Shown here: positions 1-8,380 of the stretch, in pieces
Position numbering within the stretch: position 1 is the first letter of the stretch
How the letters are laid out: the number at the start of each line of letters is the position of its first letter
Assembly (NCBI RefSeq): GCF_035590735.1
Contig: NZ_CP141595.1
Span: 4,313,001 to 4,377,000, forward strand
From: Rossellomorea aquimaris
GTDB taxonomy: Bacteria > Bacillota > Bacilli > Bacillales > Bacillaceae_B
Direction: 5' to 3'
DNA: 64,000 nucleotides
Position numbers and translations under genes: made by a program
The notes under the pieces: model-generated
Seen by the model: only the letters and a program-made list of their open reading frames with translations
Told to the model about the DNA's origin: nothing
Databases searched by the model: none

Positions 1-206
1 AAATGTTGGACTGTACGGAGCATGGTGTAGATTCCTGTTGCGAGCCCAAGGAGTAGTCCAATAATTAAGAAAAGTGGTGTGGTGCTCCATATTCCATCTA
101 ACCATCTCCCGCCGAAGATCCCTATTAAAATAGAACCAACAAGCTGGGAAAGAATAGCAGAATACAAGACCATCGATTGATACGGGCGCCGATCATTTTG
201 ACGCAT
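1..206 (-). CDS. atpZ: AtpZ/AtpI-family protein, partial (3' end outside window)
   Basis: Only the first ~68 codons are present; the gene runs off the left edge. The visible protein begins MRQNDRRPYQSM and has two hydrophobic segments (SQLVGSILIGIFGG and a second near TTPLFLIIGLLLGLATG), the pattern of the small AtpZ-type membrane protein encoded first in many Firmicute F1Fo-ATP synthase operons and thought to help ion supply or assembly of Fo. I chose the ATG at 206 because GGAG lies 9 bases upstream; the in-frame ATG at 215 abuts that GGAG and has no spacing. A strong promoter lies about 120 bases upstream. Position next to mnaA and upp matches the Bacillus atp locus. Family assignment is inference from a short fragment. 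Confidence 0.75.
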   Translation of the reverse strand, partial: MRQNDRRPYQSMVLYSAILSQLVGSILIGIFGGRWLDGIWSTTPLFLIIGLLLGLATGIYTMLRTVQH

Positions 207-562
207 TTTATTCATCTCCACACATGTGATTTAGTGGAAAATCGTTCACACTGTACAAATGATGAAAAACCGTTTCCATACGGGTTCAACCCTTGTGAAA
301 ACCTTATCATTTGATACCCTTTGTAAGCATACAATAGGGTATTATCTATGTCAATGAGTTCAAGTTAAAAAGTTCACAACCTATCCACGCGTTTCCAGAT
401 TGTTCACATTTTTAACACATTTACAGAAAAGCGGAGGCGGGTTGGTCTCGCCCATCCATAGATTCTACCTTCACATTCCCCTCCATTATATAGAAAATTC
501 TTTTTATGAGTAACCCTTGAATTTAATGTAAATACTTCCAGTCCTTATATATTAACGTGACA
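207..562. other. Intergenic region between atp operon and mnaA
   Basis: No gene is supported here. It holds the atp promoter and leader (206-354) and, further left of mnaA, about 200 bases of AT-rich sequence with nothing I recognise. Confidence 0.6.
326..354 (-). promoter_or_regulatory. Sigma-A promoter of the atp operon
   Basis: On the minus strand TTGACA (349-354) is followed after exactly 17 bases by TATGCT (326-331). The -35 is consensus and the -10 matches four of six. Transcription would start near 319, leaving a leader of about 110 bases before atpZ. No terminator or known riboswitch is recognisable in that leader. Confidence 0.7.
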
Positions 563-607
563 AAGGTCCGTCCCTCGCCAGTTTGGAACTGGCGAGGGAC
601 GGACCTT
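563..607. repeat. A-family palindrome, copy 1, downstream of mnaA
   Basis: A perfect inverted repeat: 21-base arms (563-583 and 587-607) around a 3-base loop, with AAGGTCCGTCCCTC at each outer end. It lies 12 bases past the mnaA stop and could stop transcription, although no long T-run follows on the minus strand. The same outer sequence recurs about a dozen times in this window. Confidence 0.85.
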
Positions 608-619
608 GAGGTCATTTGT

Positions 620-1771
620 TTATTCGTTCGGATCGAAGGATTTAGGACGTTCATCCAGGTGACCGAAATGGTATCGAATAGCTTGGGTGATTCGGTAAGA
701 CGCTTGTCCATCTCCATATGGATTTGTTGCTTTTGACATCTTGTGGTGGGCTTCTGAATCAGTCAACAGCTCTTTAGCAAGCTTGTAAATGTTTTCTTCT
801 TCGTTTCCTGCAAGCTTCAGCGTTCCTGCTTCAATTCCTTCAGGACGCTCAGTTGTATCACGCAGGACAAGAACAGGGACCCCTAATGAAGGAGCCTCTT
901 CTTGAACACCACCTGAATCCGTTAAGATCAGGTGTGCTCTGGATGCAAAGTTATGGAAATCGATCACATCCAGTGGCTCAATCAGGTGAATTCGCTTGTC
1001 ATCTCCCAACACTTCATCCGCTACTTCACGAACAGCAGGATTTAAGTGTACTGGATATACAACTTGAATATCATCGTGCTCTTCTACTAATCGCTTAATT
1101 GCACTGAACATGTTTCTCATAGGTTGTCCAATATTTTCACGACGGTGAGCAGTCAACAAGACTAATCTGTCGTCCCCGACCTTCTCCAATACATCGTGAT
1201 GGTACTCATCTTTTACAGTAGTTTTCAACGCATCGATCGCTGTATTTCCTGTAATGAAAATCCCTTCTTCTTTTTTGCTTTCATTGAGAAGATTTTGGGA
1301 TGATTTTTCCGTAGGAGCAAAATGAAGATCTGCCATTACACCAGTCAGCTGACGATTCATTTCCTCCGGGAACGGTGAATATTTATTCCACGTTCTTAAC
1401 CCAGCTTCCACATGCCCTACTGAAATCTGGTTATAGAACGCTGCCAGACTGGCAACAAATGTTGTCGTTGTATCACCATGAACAAGGACAATATCAGGCT
1501 TCGCTTCCTTCATCACTTTGTCCAGTCCTTCTAATCCACGAGTTGTTACATCAATTAACGTCTGGCGATCTTTCATAATATTCAAGTCGTAATCAGGAGT
1601 AATATCAAATATATTTAAAACCTGATCCAACATTTCACGGTGCTGAGCTGTAACGGTTACAATCGTATCGAAACTTTCCGGGTATTTCTTTAATTCCAGA
1701 ACGAGGGGCGCCATCTTGATGGCTTCCGGTCTTGTTCCAAAAATCGTCATTACCTTGATTGGATTCGTCAT
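620..1771 (-). CDS. mnaA: UDP-N-acetylglucosamine 2-epimerase (non-hydrolysing)
   Basis: This 383-residue cytosolic enzyme interconverts UDP-GlcNAc and UDP-ManNAc, supplying ManNAc for teichoic acid linkage units and other cell-wall glycans. Family hallmarks are visible: FGTRPEAIKMAPL at the N-terminus, GHVEAGLRT near residue 120, the HRRENIG segment near 210 and TDSGGVQEEAPSLG near 285, which forms the nucleotide-binding C-terminal half. Length agrees with the ~380 residues usual for Bacillus MnaA. It starts at ATG 1771 with AGGG six bases upstream. It lies 17 bases after upp on the same strand, so the two probably share a transcript, as in B. subtilis. Confidence 0.95.
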   Translation of the reverse strand: MTNPIKVMTIFGTRPEAIKMAPLVLELKKYPESFDTIVTVTAQHREMLDQVLNIFDITPDYDLNIMKDRQTLIDVTTRGLEGLDKVMKEAKPDIVLVHGDTTTTFVASLAAFYNQISVGHVEAGLRTWNKYSPFPEEMNRQLTGVMADLHFAPTEKSSQNLLNESKKEEGIFITGNTAIDALKTTVKDEYHHDVLEKVGDDRLVLLTAHRRENIGQPMRNMFSAIKRLVEEHDDIQVVYPVHLNPAVREVADEVLGDDKRIHLIEPLDVIDFHNFASRAHLILTDSGGVQEEAPSLGVPVLVLRDTTERPEGIEAGTLKLAGNEEENIYKLAKELLTDSEAHHKMSKATNPYGDGQASYRITQAIRYHFGHLDERPKSFDPNE

Positions 1772-1788
1772 TTTATGCCCTGCCTTTC

Positions 1789-2418
1789 TTATTTCGTACC
1801 GTATAAACGATCTCCTGCGTCCCCTAAACCAGGAACGATGTAGCCTTTTTCATTAAGCTTCTCATCAAGAGCCGCAATGAAGATATCAACGTCAGGGTGC
1901 GCTTCCTTGATTGCGTCTACCCCTTCAGGACAAGCAACGAGACACATGAACTTGATGCTTACCGCACCACGCTTCTTTAATGAGTTGATGGCTTCTACAG
2001 CAGATCCTCCTGTTGCAAGCATTGGATCGACCAGGATGAAGTCACGCTCTTCGACATCGCTTGGAAGCTTTACGTAATATTCAATCGGTTTAAGAGTCTC
2101 CGGGTCACGATATAAACCAACATGTCCTACTTTTGCAGCCGGGATCAGTTTAAGAATTCCGTCGACCATTCCTAACCCTGCTCGTAGAATAGGAACAATC
2201 CCTAATTTTTTACCTGCAAGAGTCTTGGCCTTTGCGTTGCTTACTGGTGTTTCAACATCAATATCCTCTAACGGTAAATCACGGGTGATTTCAAACGCCA
2301 TCAATGTCGCTACTTCATCAACAAGCTCTCGAAATTCCTTCGTACCTGTTTCTTTATCACGAATAAACGTTAATTTGTGTTGGATTAACGGATGATCAAA
2401 TACATATACTTTGCCCAT
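1789..2418 (-). CDS. upp: Uracil phosphoribosyltransferase
   Basis: This 209-residue enzyme makes UMP from uracil and PRPP in the pyrimidine salvage pathway. The PRPP-binding loop is clear (DPMLATGGSA near residue 130), as is PILRAGLGM near 77 and the C-terminal PGLGDAGDRLYGT uracil-binding segment. Length is exactly that of B. subtilis Upp. It begins at ATG 2418 with GGAGAG upstream. A 430-base gap separates it from glyA, so it probably has its own promoter, and mnaA follows closely. Confidence 0.96.
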   Translation of the reverse strand: MGKVYVFDHPLIQHKLTFIRDKETGTKEFRELVDEVATLMAFEITRDLPLEDIDVETPVSNAKAKTLAGKKLGIVPILRAGLGMVDGILKLIPAAKVGHVGLYRDPETLKPIEYYVKLPSDVEERDFILVDPMLATGGSAVEAINSLKKRGAVSIKFMCLVACPEGVDAIKEAHPDVDIFIAALDEKLNEKGYIVPGLGDAGDRLYGTK

Positions 2419-2599
2419 TCGACTCTCTCCTTTAAATTCGATTTTATGTAAAAATAGTTTGTCTACTTCCTTTACACCTCAGACTATTGTACATAAAAGA
2501 CAATTTAAGAGCAACATGAGATGGGAAGTGTAATGGAATCGTTAGAATTGAGATGAGGGGTGGGGGAAGCGACGTGCAAGCTGGAGTGAATCCGGTAGA

Positions 2600-2756
2600 G
2601 TTTTGGTTAATTATGTTAATCGGCCGGATTAATGCCTGAATCGGCTGGAATTTGATTGAAAGCCGCTGGATTCTCTGAAAAAACGGTCGGATTATTACAT
2701 AATCGGCTGGATTACCGCCAATAACGGCTGGATTCTACTCAAAGCCGCCATAAAAT
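2600..2756. repeat. Phased ~21-bp array, locus 1 (CGGCTGGATT units)
   Basis: A 10-base core close to CGGCTGGATT recurs at 2621, 2642, 2663, 2684, 2704, 2725 and 2745 (weaker at 2601), giving steps of 21, 21, 21, 20, 21 and 20. The intervening 10-11 bases are AT-rich and variable. It lies between glyA and upp, with no open reading frame through it that I can support. Three other arrays with the same period but different cores occur in the window. Confidence 0.75.
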
Positions 2757-2801
2757 CCACAACTATATGTTTAAAATCTACTTCTCTATTAAATTCCCAT
2801 C

Positions 2802-2840
2802 AAAAAAACCTCTCCACCAGGTCCGTCCCTGGTAAAGAGG
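2802..2840 (-). terminator. glyA terminator carrying an A-family motif
   Basis: Read on the minus strand, CCTCTTTACCAGG pairs with CCTGGTGGAGAGG and is followed by seven T. The loop and inner stem contain the A-family GGGACGGACCT sequence, so the dispersed repeat and the terminator are the same DNA. It begins 10 bases after the glyA stop. Confidence 0.85.
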
Positions 2841-2850
2841 TAAACATCTA

Positions 2851-4092
2851 TTATCTTTCTGGATATAATTCAAATTTGCTTGTCAGGTCGATGACACGTT
2901 TGCGTGCTTCTTCCAGTTTAGCTTCGTCTTCATGGTTCTTAAGTGTCAACGCCATGATAGAAGCAATTTCGTCCATATCTTCTAGCCCGAATCCTCTGGA
3001 CGTAACAGCTGCTGTACCAATACGGACACCGCTTGTTACGAATGGACTTTCCGGATCGAATGGAATCGTGTTTTTATTAACGGTGATTCCGATTTCATCA
3101 AGCACTTTCTCAGCGATTTTACCAGTCAGTCCCAATGAACGCAGGTCGATTAGCAATAGATGGTTATCAGATCCACCTGATACAAGATTGATTCCTTCTT
3201 TTACAAGACCTTCACCTAAACGGTTCGCATTGTCAATGATGTTCTGCGCATAGTCTTTGAAAGAATCCTGCAGTGCTTCACCGAAAGCAACAGCTTTAGC
3301 TGAGATCACGTGCATAAGCGGGCCACCTTGAATTCCAGGGAAAATAGACTTGTCTATTTTCTTTGCAAACTCTTCTCTGCAAAGTATCATACCGCCACGA
3401 GGTCCGCGCAATGTTTTGTGAGTCGTTGTTGTCACAAAATCTGCATAAGGAACCGGGTTCTGGTGAAGACCGGCTGCTACTAGACCAGCGATATGAGCCA
3501 TATCCACCATAAGGTAGGCTCCTACTTCATCAGCGATTTCACGGAATTTAGCGAAATCGATCGCTCTTGGGTATGCACTTGCTCCCGCTACGATCAGCTT
3601 CGGCTTGTGCTCTAACGCTTTTTGTCTAACATCTTCATAATTGATCAGGTGCTTCTCTTCGTCCACACCATACTCTACGAAGTTATATTGAATTCCACTG
3701 AAGTTGACGGCACTTCCGTGAGTCAGATGTCCACCATGAGATAAGTTCATTCCAAGAACTGTATCACCTTGTTCGAGGATCGTGAAGTAGACTGCCATAT
3801 TGGCTTGTGCTCCTGAGTGAGGCTGAACGTTTACATGTTCTGCTCCAAATAGTTCCTTCGCACGATCGCGAGCCAAATTCTCAGCTACGTCCACATGCTC
3901 ACAGCCACCATAATAGCGACGACCTGGGTACCCTTCTGCATACTTATTTGTCAGAACGGAGCCTTGTGCTTCCATAACCGCTTCACTGACAAAGTTTTCA
4001 GATGCAATTAACTCGATTTTTGTTCGTTGACGCTCTAATTCATCTTGAATCGCTGCATAAATTTCCGGATCTTGCTTGGCAATCTTACTCAT
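2851..4092 (-). CDS. glyA: Serine hydroxymethyltransferase
   Basis: A 413-residue PLP enzyme that converts serine and tetrahydrofolate to glycine and 5,10-methylene-THF, feeding one-carbon units into purine and thymidylate synthesis. The PLP lysine lies in VTTTTHKTLRGPRGG near residue 225; YAEGYPGRRYYGG near 55 and MVDMAHIAGLVA near 196 are also family hallmarks. Length matches Bacillus GlyA. ATG 4092 is preceded by AAAGGGGG at good spacing. It is monocistronic with its own terminator. A single PurR-box-like sequence lies about 120 bases upstream (see the separate entry). Confidence 0.97.
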   Translation of the reverse strand: MSKIAKQDPEIYAAIQDELERQRTKIELIASENFVSEAVMEAQGSVLTNKYAEGYPGRRYYGGCEHVDVAENLARDRAKELFGAEHVNVQPHSGAQANMAVYFTILEQGDTVLGMNLSHGGHLTHGSAVNFSGIQYNFVEYGVDEEKHLINYEDVRQKALEHKPKLIVAGASAYPRAIDFAKFREIADEVGAYLMVDMAHIAGLVAAGLHQNPVPYADFVTTTTHKTLRGPRGGMILCREEFAKKIDKSIFPGIQGGPLMHVISAKAVAFGEALQDSFKDYAQNIIDNANRLGEGLVKEGINLVSGGSDNHLLLIDLRSLGLTGKIAEKVLDEIGITVNKNTIPFDPESPFVTSGVRIGTAAVTSRGFGLEDMDEIASIMALTLKNHEDEAKLEEARKRVIDLTSKFELYPER

Positions 4093-4207
4093 ACATATCC
4101 CCCTTTAATTCATAGGCCCAACTGCTCTAGGTGCCTCATTGATTCATTCACTCTCATTCTAACACGATTCAGCAAAACGCGAAATAAAAACCTATAGTCA
4201 AAACGTA

Positions 4208-4220
4208 ATGTTCGTGTTTA
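4208..4220 (-). promoter_or_regulatory. Possible PurR box upstream of glyA
   Basis: On the minus strand AAACACGAACATT matches the B. subtilis PurBox consensus (AWWWCCGAACWWT) at 11 of 13 positions, including the essential CGAA. In B. subtilis glyA belongs to the PurR regulon. A second inverted box at the expected 16-17 base spacing is not evident, so this is weak. Confidence 0.3.
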
Positions 4221-4232
4221 GAGCATATGTAG

Positions 4233-4246
4233 AGGGACGGACCTCA
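4233..4246. repeat. A-family half-element upstream of glyA
   Basis: A solitary GAGGGACGGACCTC with no second arm nearby. It sits just upstream of the glyA regulatory region. The rest of 4093-4514 holds no supportable gene. Confidence 0.7.
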
Positions 4247-4467
4247 CGTGATGTTGTTCACAAACATCCTCACCACTCTCCCTCCACGCTCCCCAGAGTA
4301 GCACTATGACTATCATTGTCCAATGACGGTGAACATGTGCTGATTGTTTATGATTTTCTATCCAATCAATCGGTTTTGTCCCTCGCTGCCTTGTAACATA
4401 ATCATATTCTCCACGTCCCCCTTTATAGTTCGGGATTTACACCCGGATTTAAGGCAACACCGAAGTA

Positions 4468-4501
4468 AAGGTCCGTCCCTCAAATCAGAGGGACGGACCT
4501 T
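4468..4501. repeat. A-family palindrome downstream of ywlG
   Basis: AAGGTCCGTCCCTC and its exact reverse complement are separated by 6 bases, 13 bases past the ywlG stop codon. It can fold as a 14-bp hairpin and may serve as the ywlG terminator, though the following T-run is only three bases. Confidence 0.8.
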
Positions 4502-4514
4502 ATAGTAGAAAATA

Positions 4515-5057
4515 TTATTCGTACACAGCTCTGACTCCACCTATTAGTTTTGGTCTGGTTTTGGCCAGTGTGACGTGGGCTTCTCCGAGGCTTTTCTGGG
4601 ATACCCGGATCGGGACGGCTACGTGTTTCAGGTGCATGCCGATGAAGGTATCCCCGATGTCGATGCCCGCGTCGCCTTTAATATGCTCGACCATGACGGG
4701 ATCAAAAAAGGAATGATACGCTTGGGTCGCCATCGCTCCTCCTGCTTTTCGCACAGGAATGACCGTGACCTCATCCAGGCCTTTTCTTTCAGCAACTTCC
4801 CTTTCCAAAACGATGGCACGATTTAAGTGCTCGCAGCATTGAAAAGCCAGTGAAACACCAACAGATTCAGCCCATCCTTTAAGTACATCAAAAATCATTT
4901 CTGCTACTTCAATGGTTCCTGATGTTCCGATCCGCTCCCCCATCACTTCTGATGTTGAACAGCCCACAACAAACACTTGTCCTTTTTTCATCGGAACCTG
5001 ATTGGTGAAATCTTGGAGAATCTTTTGCAGTTCTTCCTTTAATTGAGCGATTTCCAT
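4515..5057 (-). CDS. ywlG: TIGR01440/UPF0340 family protein YwlG
   Basis: A 180-residue cytosolic protein of unknown function, conserved next to rpiB and glyA in Bacillus. The sequence FVVGCSTSEVMGERIGTSG near residue 35 and CCEHLNRAIVLE near 75 are conserved features of this family. I start it at ATG 5057 (MEIAQLKEEL) because GGGAGTGG lies 5 bases upstream; the longer reading frame starts at a GTG inside that ribosome binding site. The start gives 180 residues, the B. subtilis length. It follows rpiB by 12 bases and is probably cotranscribed. Confidence 0.9.
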   Translation of the reverse strand: MEIAQLKEELQKILQDFTNQVPMKKGQVFVVGCSTSEVMGERIGTSGTIEVAEMIFDVLKGWAESVGVSLAFQCCEHLNRAIVLEREVAERKGLDEVTVIPVRKAGGAMATQAYHSFFDPVMVEHIKGDAGIDIGDTFIGMHLKHVAVPIRVSQKSLGEAHVTLAKTRPKLIGGVRAVYE

Positions 5058-5069
5058 GAAATCCACTCC

Positions 5070-5513
5070 CTATTGTTTGTCTTCGTATGCCGTGATTTTC
5101 CCTACACGGTTGGCATGTCGGCCACCTTCAAATTCTGTCACCAGCCATTGTTTAGCAATTTCACGGGCAAGTCCAGGACCAATAACACGTTCACCCATGG
5201 CTAACATATTGCTGTCATTATGCTCACGCGTTGCTTTCGCACTGAACACGTCATGTACAAGGGCGCAACGGATTCCCTTGACCTTATTAGCTGAAATGCT
5301 CATACCGATTCCCGTTCCACAAATCAGAATGCCACGATCGAATTCACCGCTCGCTACCTTCTCCGCAACAGGCACTGCATAGTCCGGATAGTCAACGGAT
5401 GTTCCACACTCACAACCGAAATCCTCATATTCCAGGCCTAAATCTTCTAATAAAGATTTGATTTCTTCCCGGATATTTACCCCGCCGTGATCAGATGCAA
5501 TTGCAATTTTCAT
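5070..5513 (-). CDS. rpiB: Ribose-5-phosphate isomerase B
   Basis: A 147-residue RpiB/LacAB-type sugar-phosphate isomerase that interconverts ribulose 5-phosphate and ribose 5-phosphate in the pentose phosphate pathway. The N-terminal MKIAIASDHGG, the active-site cysteine in GILICGTGIGMSISANK near residue 67, and the HNDSNMLAMG segment near 99 are all characteristic. ATG 5513 has GGGAGTGGG upstream, whereas the extra 17 residues of the longer frame have no ribosome binding site. It heads an rpiB-ywlG pair. Confidence 0.95.
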   Translation of the reverse strand: MKIAIASDHGGVNIREEIKSLLEDLGLEYEDFGCECGTSVDYPDYAVPVAEKVASGEFDRGILICGTGIGMSISANKVKGIRCALVHDVFSAKATREHNDSNMLAMGERVIGPGLAREIAKQWLVTEFEGGRHANRVGKITAYEDKQ

Positions 5514-5625
5514 AATTAATCCCACTCCCCTATAGCCTTTGATACGTTTTATTTTGCCACACACTCTGAATTATATAAAGTTTTTCGGATTCTTTTTTGA
5601 GGGAATGAGCCGAAAGCCAGTCATC

Positions 5626-5670
5626 AAAAAAAGACGGACATGAGGTCCGTCCCTCATATCCGTCTTTTTT
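5626..5670 (-). terminator. Chemoreceptor terminator carrying an A-family motif
   Basis: Starting right at the stop codon of the chemoreceptor gene, a long hairpin forms (AAGACGGATATGAGG against CCTCATGTCCGTCTT) with A-run and T-run flanks, so it can act in both directions. Its apex contains GAGGTCCGTCCCTC (5642-5655). Confidence 0.85.
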
Positions 5671-6958
5671 ATAAATGAAAACGCGTAATCGTACTCTTCA
5701 ATGATTCTGCCTGCTCTTTCAGATTCAATGCCAACTTTTCTACATCACCCATCACAGCCGCTTGTTCTTTAGTGGAGGCTGACACTTCCAGAGCCCCCGC
5801 GGAGGTTTCCTCTGCAATTGCCGCAACTTCCTGGGATTGCTGGGAAGTCAATTGAATGCTGTCCATTTGCTGATCTACAAGAACGGATATATTTTGAACG
5901 GCATCCGCTACTTCATGAATCGTCTTCGTCATCGTTTCGATCATCTCGTTTGTCTGTGTTCCTTTTTTCACTTCAGAATTTGCAGAGTCAACTTGAGTCG
6001 TGATCTGTCCAACCACATTTCCAACCTCAGTTTGAATGTTCTTGATGAGGTCCGAGATCCCTTGAACTGCTTTGCCGCTTTCATCTGCCAGTTTGCGAAC
6101 TTCCTCGGCGACAACTGCAAATCCCTTACCGTGCTCTCCTGCACGTGCCGCTTCAATGGAGGCATTTAATGCGAGAAGATTGGTCTGGTTCGCGATATCC
6201 CCGACTAATTGAATGATCTGTTCCACTTTTTTCGCATTGTCTTCCAATCGGCGAACGGCGTCTAAAGAATCTTCATTTCCTCTTGCAAGTCGAGTGATGC
6301 CTTCTACCAGGGAATGAATGACTTCCTTGCTTCCTTGAAGCTCCGTCACCATATGCTTTGACATTTGTTCTGATGATTTAGAGTGATTCTGTACTTCCTG
6401 TGCGATCCGGATCACATCCTCCACCGATTCAGCCGTCGTTTGAATCGCCACTGCCGAGCTTTCAGCACCTGCTGAAATTTCGCTGATCGTTTTGGAAATG
6501 GAATCCGCTTGAGTGGAAGCTGATTCCGATGCTTTCGACAGCTCGATTACATTCGAATTTGTTTTGGTGAAATTTTCGTCGATACTCGACACCATGTCGC
6601 GCAAATTATGCAGCATGCGATTGAAGGCCAATGCGAGTGACCGGATTTCATCATCTGACTTCGGCACCTCCACTTCCACAGCGATGTCCCCTTCAGCCGC
6701 TTTTAACGCAACCTGTTCCAAACGCTGTAGTGGTTTGACGATGAATCCCGCTGCAATAAAGGCAAGCACACCTGACCAGAACACTCCCATTCCCAGCGTC
6801 ATGATCGTAAATAAAAGTTCGTTCATATCCGGTGCAAAAGTAGGTTTGATAAAATAAATAAAAAGTGCACTTGTGGAATACGTCACCACCGCAAGAAGCG
6901 TGATAAAGAAGACCAATTTCTTTCTAAGACCCGATTTGTAGCTTCTCTCTTTCCCCAT
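5669..6958 (-). CDS. Methyl-accepting chemotaxis protein
   Basis: A 429-residue membrane chemoreceptor that relays signals to CheA/CheW. Residues ~14-35 and ~48-72 are membrane segments with only a very short loop between them, so there is no extracellular sensing domain; any signal must come from the membrane or cytoplasm. A HAMP domain follows (IVKPLQRLEQVALKAAEGD), then a long coiled coil with the highly conserved tip NQTNLLALNASIEAARAGE near residue 255 and EVRKLADES near 290. The total is shorter than the ~650 residues of two-domain receptors. ATG 6958 has GGGAGAG upstream. The ligand is unknown. It follows ywlE by 18 bases, possibly in one transcript. Confidence 0.93.
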   Translation of the reverse strand: MGKERSYKSGLRKKLVFFITLLAVVTYSTSALFIYFIKPTFAPDMNELLFTIMTLGMGVFWSGVLAFIAAGFIVKPLQRLEQVALKAAEGDIAVEVEVPKSDDEIRSLALAFNRMLHNLRDMVSSIDENFTKTNSNVIELSKASESASTQADSISKTISEISAGAESSAVAIQTTAESVEDVIRIAQEVQNHSKSSEQMSKHMVTELQGSKEVIHSLVEGITRLARGNEDSLDAVRRLEDNAKKVEQIIQLVGDIANQTNLLALNASIEAARAGEHGKGFAVVAEEVRKLADESGKAVQGISDLIKNIQTEVGNVVGQITTQVDSANSEVKKGTQTNEMIETMTKTIHEVADAVQNISVLVDQQMDSIQLTSQQSQEVAAIAEETSAGALEVSASTKEQAAVMGDVEKLALNLKEQAESLKSTITRFHL

Positions 6959-6976
6959 TCTTTCTCTCTCCCTGTC

Positions 6977-7414
6977 TCAACCCAGCTTTTTAATTAACTC
7001 CTCAATCAATGAATCCAGCTCTCTGTATGTATGTCTATAGATGTCCACACTTCCCCCATATGGATCCGATACATCCAAATCTGCAGGATCTTCATGGACA
7101 AACTCTTTCAACGTGAAAATTTTGTCCGCCACATGTGGATACTGATCCACAATTGCCCGCTTATGATTCGAAGTCATCGTGAAAATATAGGAAGCCCAAT
7201 CCAGGTTCTCCTTCGAGAGCGAACTCGATTGGTGTCTATGTATTATATCGTTCTCTTTCAGCACTTCTTTAGTCTGAAATGAAGCATCACTTCCGTCCAT
7301 GGCAAAAACGCCCGCAGATTTCACATCAAACCCCTCTGCACCCTTATGCTTCAAAACCGCCTCTGCCATAGGACTCCGGCACGTATTCCCTGTACAAACA
7401 AATAAAATATTCAT
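6977..7414 (-). CDS. ywlE: Protein-arginine phosphatase
   Basis: A 145-residue low-molecular-weight phosphatase. In B. subtilis YwlE removes phosphate from phosphoarginine, opposing the McsB kinase in the Clp protein-quality-control and CtsR stress pathway. The P-loop is VCTGNTCRS, with nucleophile Cys7, Arg13 and Thr11; Thr11 is the residue reported to select arginine over tyrosine. The general-acid aspartate lies in DPYGGSVDIY near the C-terminus. I start it at ATG 7414 with AAGGAGG 8 bases upstream, discarding 19 unsupported residues. mcsB lies outside the window. Confidence 0.94.
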   Translation of the reverse strand: MNILFVCTGNTCRSPMAEAVLKHKGAEGFDVKSAGVFAMDGSDASFQTKEVLKENDIIHRHQSSSLSKENLDWASYIFTMTSNHKRAIVDQYPHVADKIFTLKEFVHEDPADLDVSDPYGGSVDIYRHTYRELDSLIEELIKKLG

Positions 7415-7489
7415 CACTTCATCCTCCTTACAACCTATTATAAAATATTTTCCAATCGACCCATAGTCCATTCACAAAGAAGACAAAAG

Positions 7490-7610
7490 AAAAGCGGAAG
7501 GGCTTTGCACAGAGGCGACAAGCTTAAGACGAACCAACCGGAAAGGTGTTCTTTGCCTTTTTGGTTGGTTTGACTTATGACCTCGAGCCTCTAAGCCCTG
7601 GAGCTAGACA
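7490..7610. repeat. B-family repeat, copy 1
   Basis: Begins AAAGCGGAAGGGCTTTGC and ends GAGCTAGACA, with CTTATGACCTCGAGCC in its right arm and GGCGACAAGCTTAAG in its left arm; the two arms are partly complementary (GCTTAAG/CTTATGAC; GGTTGG in the centre). It lies between ywlE and mntP. Close relatives occur at 18531-18650 and in tandem at 52478-52860. Confidence 0.85.
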
Positions 7611-7627
7611 AAAAAGCCCATCACCAA

Positions 7628-7641
7628 GAGGGACGGACCTT
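7628..7641. repeat. A-family half-element between mntP and ywlE
   Basis: A single GAGGGACGGACCTT 18 bases after the B-family repeat and 38 bases past the mntP stop. No second arm is present. Confidence 0.65.
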
Positions 7642-7678
7642 CGTTTATAAAACTCTTAATCTGCGGGCCACCATCATT

Positions 7679-8233
7679 TCATATCGGCAGCAGAAGCTTA
7701 ATCCCAAACGCAAACAAAATACTTCCCCCAAGTGCCTCACTATATGTCCCGAGTACCCCTTGAAATTTACGGCCTATCAATAAACCAGCCCATGTCAGCA
7801 CCGTCGCCGCTATTCCAAAGCAGAAGAGGGCAACCGCTGTCCTGGCACCGAATATCCCCAGAGTCAATCCAACGGAAAAGCTGTCCAGGCTTACACTCAA
7901 AGCAAAAAGCACTAAACCAAATCCTACCGGGGAAATGAGCGTCGTCTCCTCTTCTTTAAAGCTGGACATGAACATTTGTATTCCTAATACGATCAAAAGC
8001 AGCCCACCCGCATACCCCGCAAAGGCACCGAACGTTTCGGATAAAAATTTCCCCGTCATCATCCCAAGCATTGGCATCCAGACATGAAAGATCCCGACGA
8101 CCAACCCTATATATAAGATTTGCTTTAATCTCAGCTGAAACATACCCATCCCGATTCCGATCGAAAAGGCATCCATCCCAAGAGCAAATGCCATTAACAT
8201 CAAGGTAATCAGTTCTCCAATAATCGTTGTCAT
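7679..8233 (-). CDS. mntP: Manganese efflux pump MntP
   Basis: A 184-residue integral membrane protein with about six transmembrane helices that exports Mn2+. Two internally repeated DUF204 motifs are visible: FALGMDAFSIGIGMGM in the first helix and LSVSLDSFSVGLTLGIFG in the second half, each with the membrane aspartate needed for transport. It is the orthologue of B. subtilis YwlD. ATG 8233 has a GGAGGGGG purine tract 11-14 bases upstream, slightly distant. I see no Mn riboswitch in the 150 bases upstream; the tsaC terminator ends about 107 bases away. Confidence 0.93.
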   Translation of the reverse strand: MTTIIGELITLMLMAFALGMDAFSIGIGMGMFQLRLKQILYIGLVVGIFHVWMPMLGMMTGKFLSETFGAFAGYAGGLLLIVLGIQMFMSSFKEEETTLISPVGFGLVLFALSVSLDSFSVGLTLGIFGARTAVALFCFGIAATVLTWAGLLIGRKFQGVLGTYSEALGGSILFAFGIKLLLPI

Positions 8234-8339
8234 TTTTGTTTTATCCCCCTCCGGACATGCCTACAGAACAAATTTATGCACGTCCAAAGGGAAATAGAAT
8301 GGTAAATCGGTTTGAAGATCAGGCATTATTGATTCAAAC

Positions 8340-8374
8340 AAAAAAACCCTACAGTTCTCTAAAAACCATAGGGG
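8340..8374 (-). terminator. Terminator of ywlC (tsaC)
   Basis: On the minus strand CCCTATGGTT and AACTGTAGGG pair around a 7-base loop and are followed by seven T, seven bases after the ywlC stop. Confidence 0.85.
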
Positions 8375-8380
8375 TAACCA

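Noticed and set aside
4358..4540. 60-residue minus-strand frame next to ywlG
   Set aside because: It runs through the A-family palindrome and overlaps the ywlG 3' end; no ribosome binding site or family.
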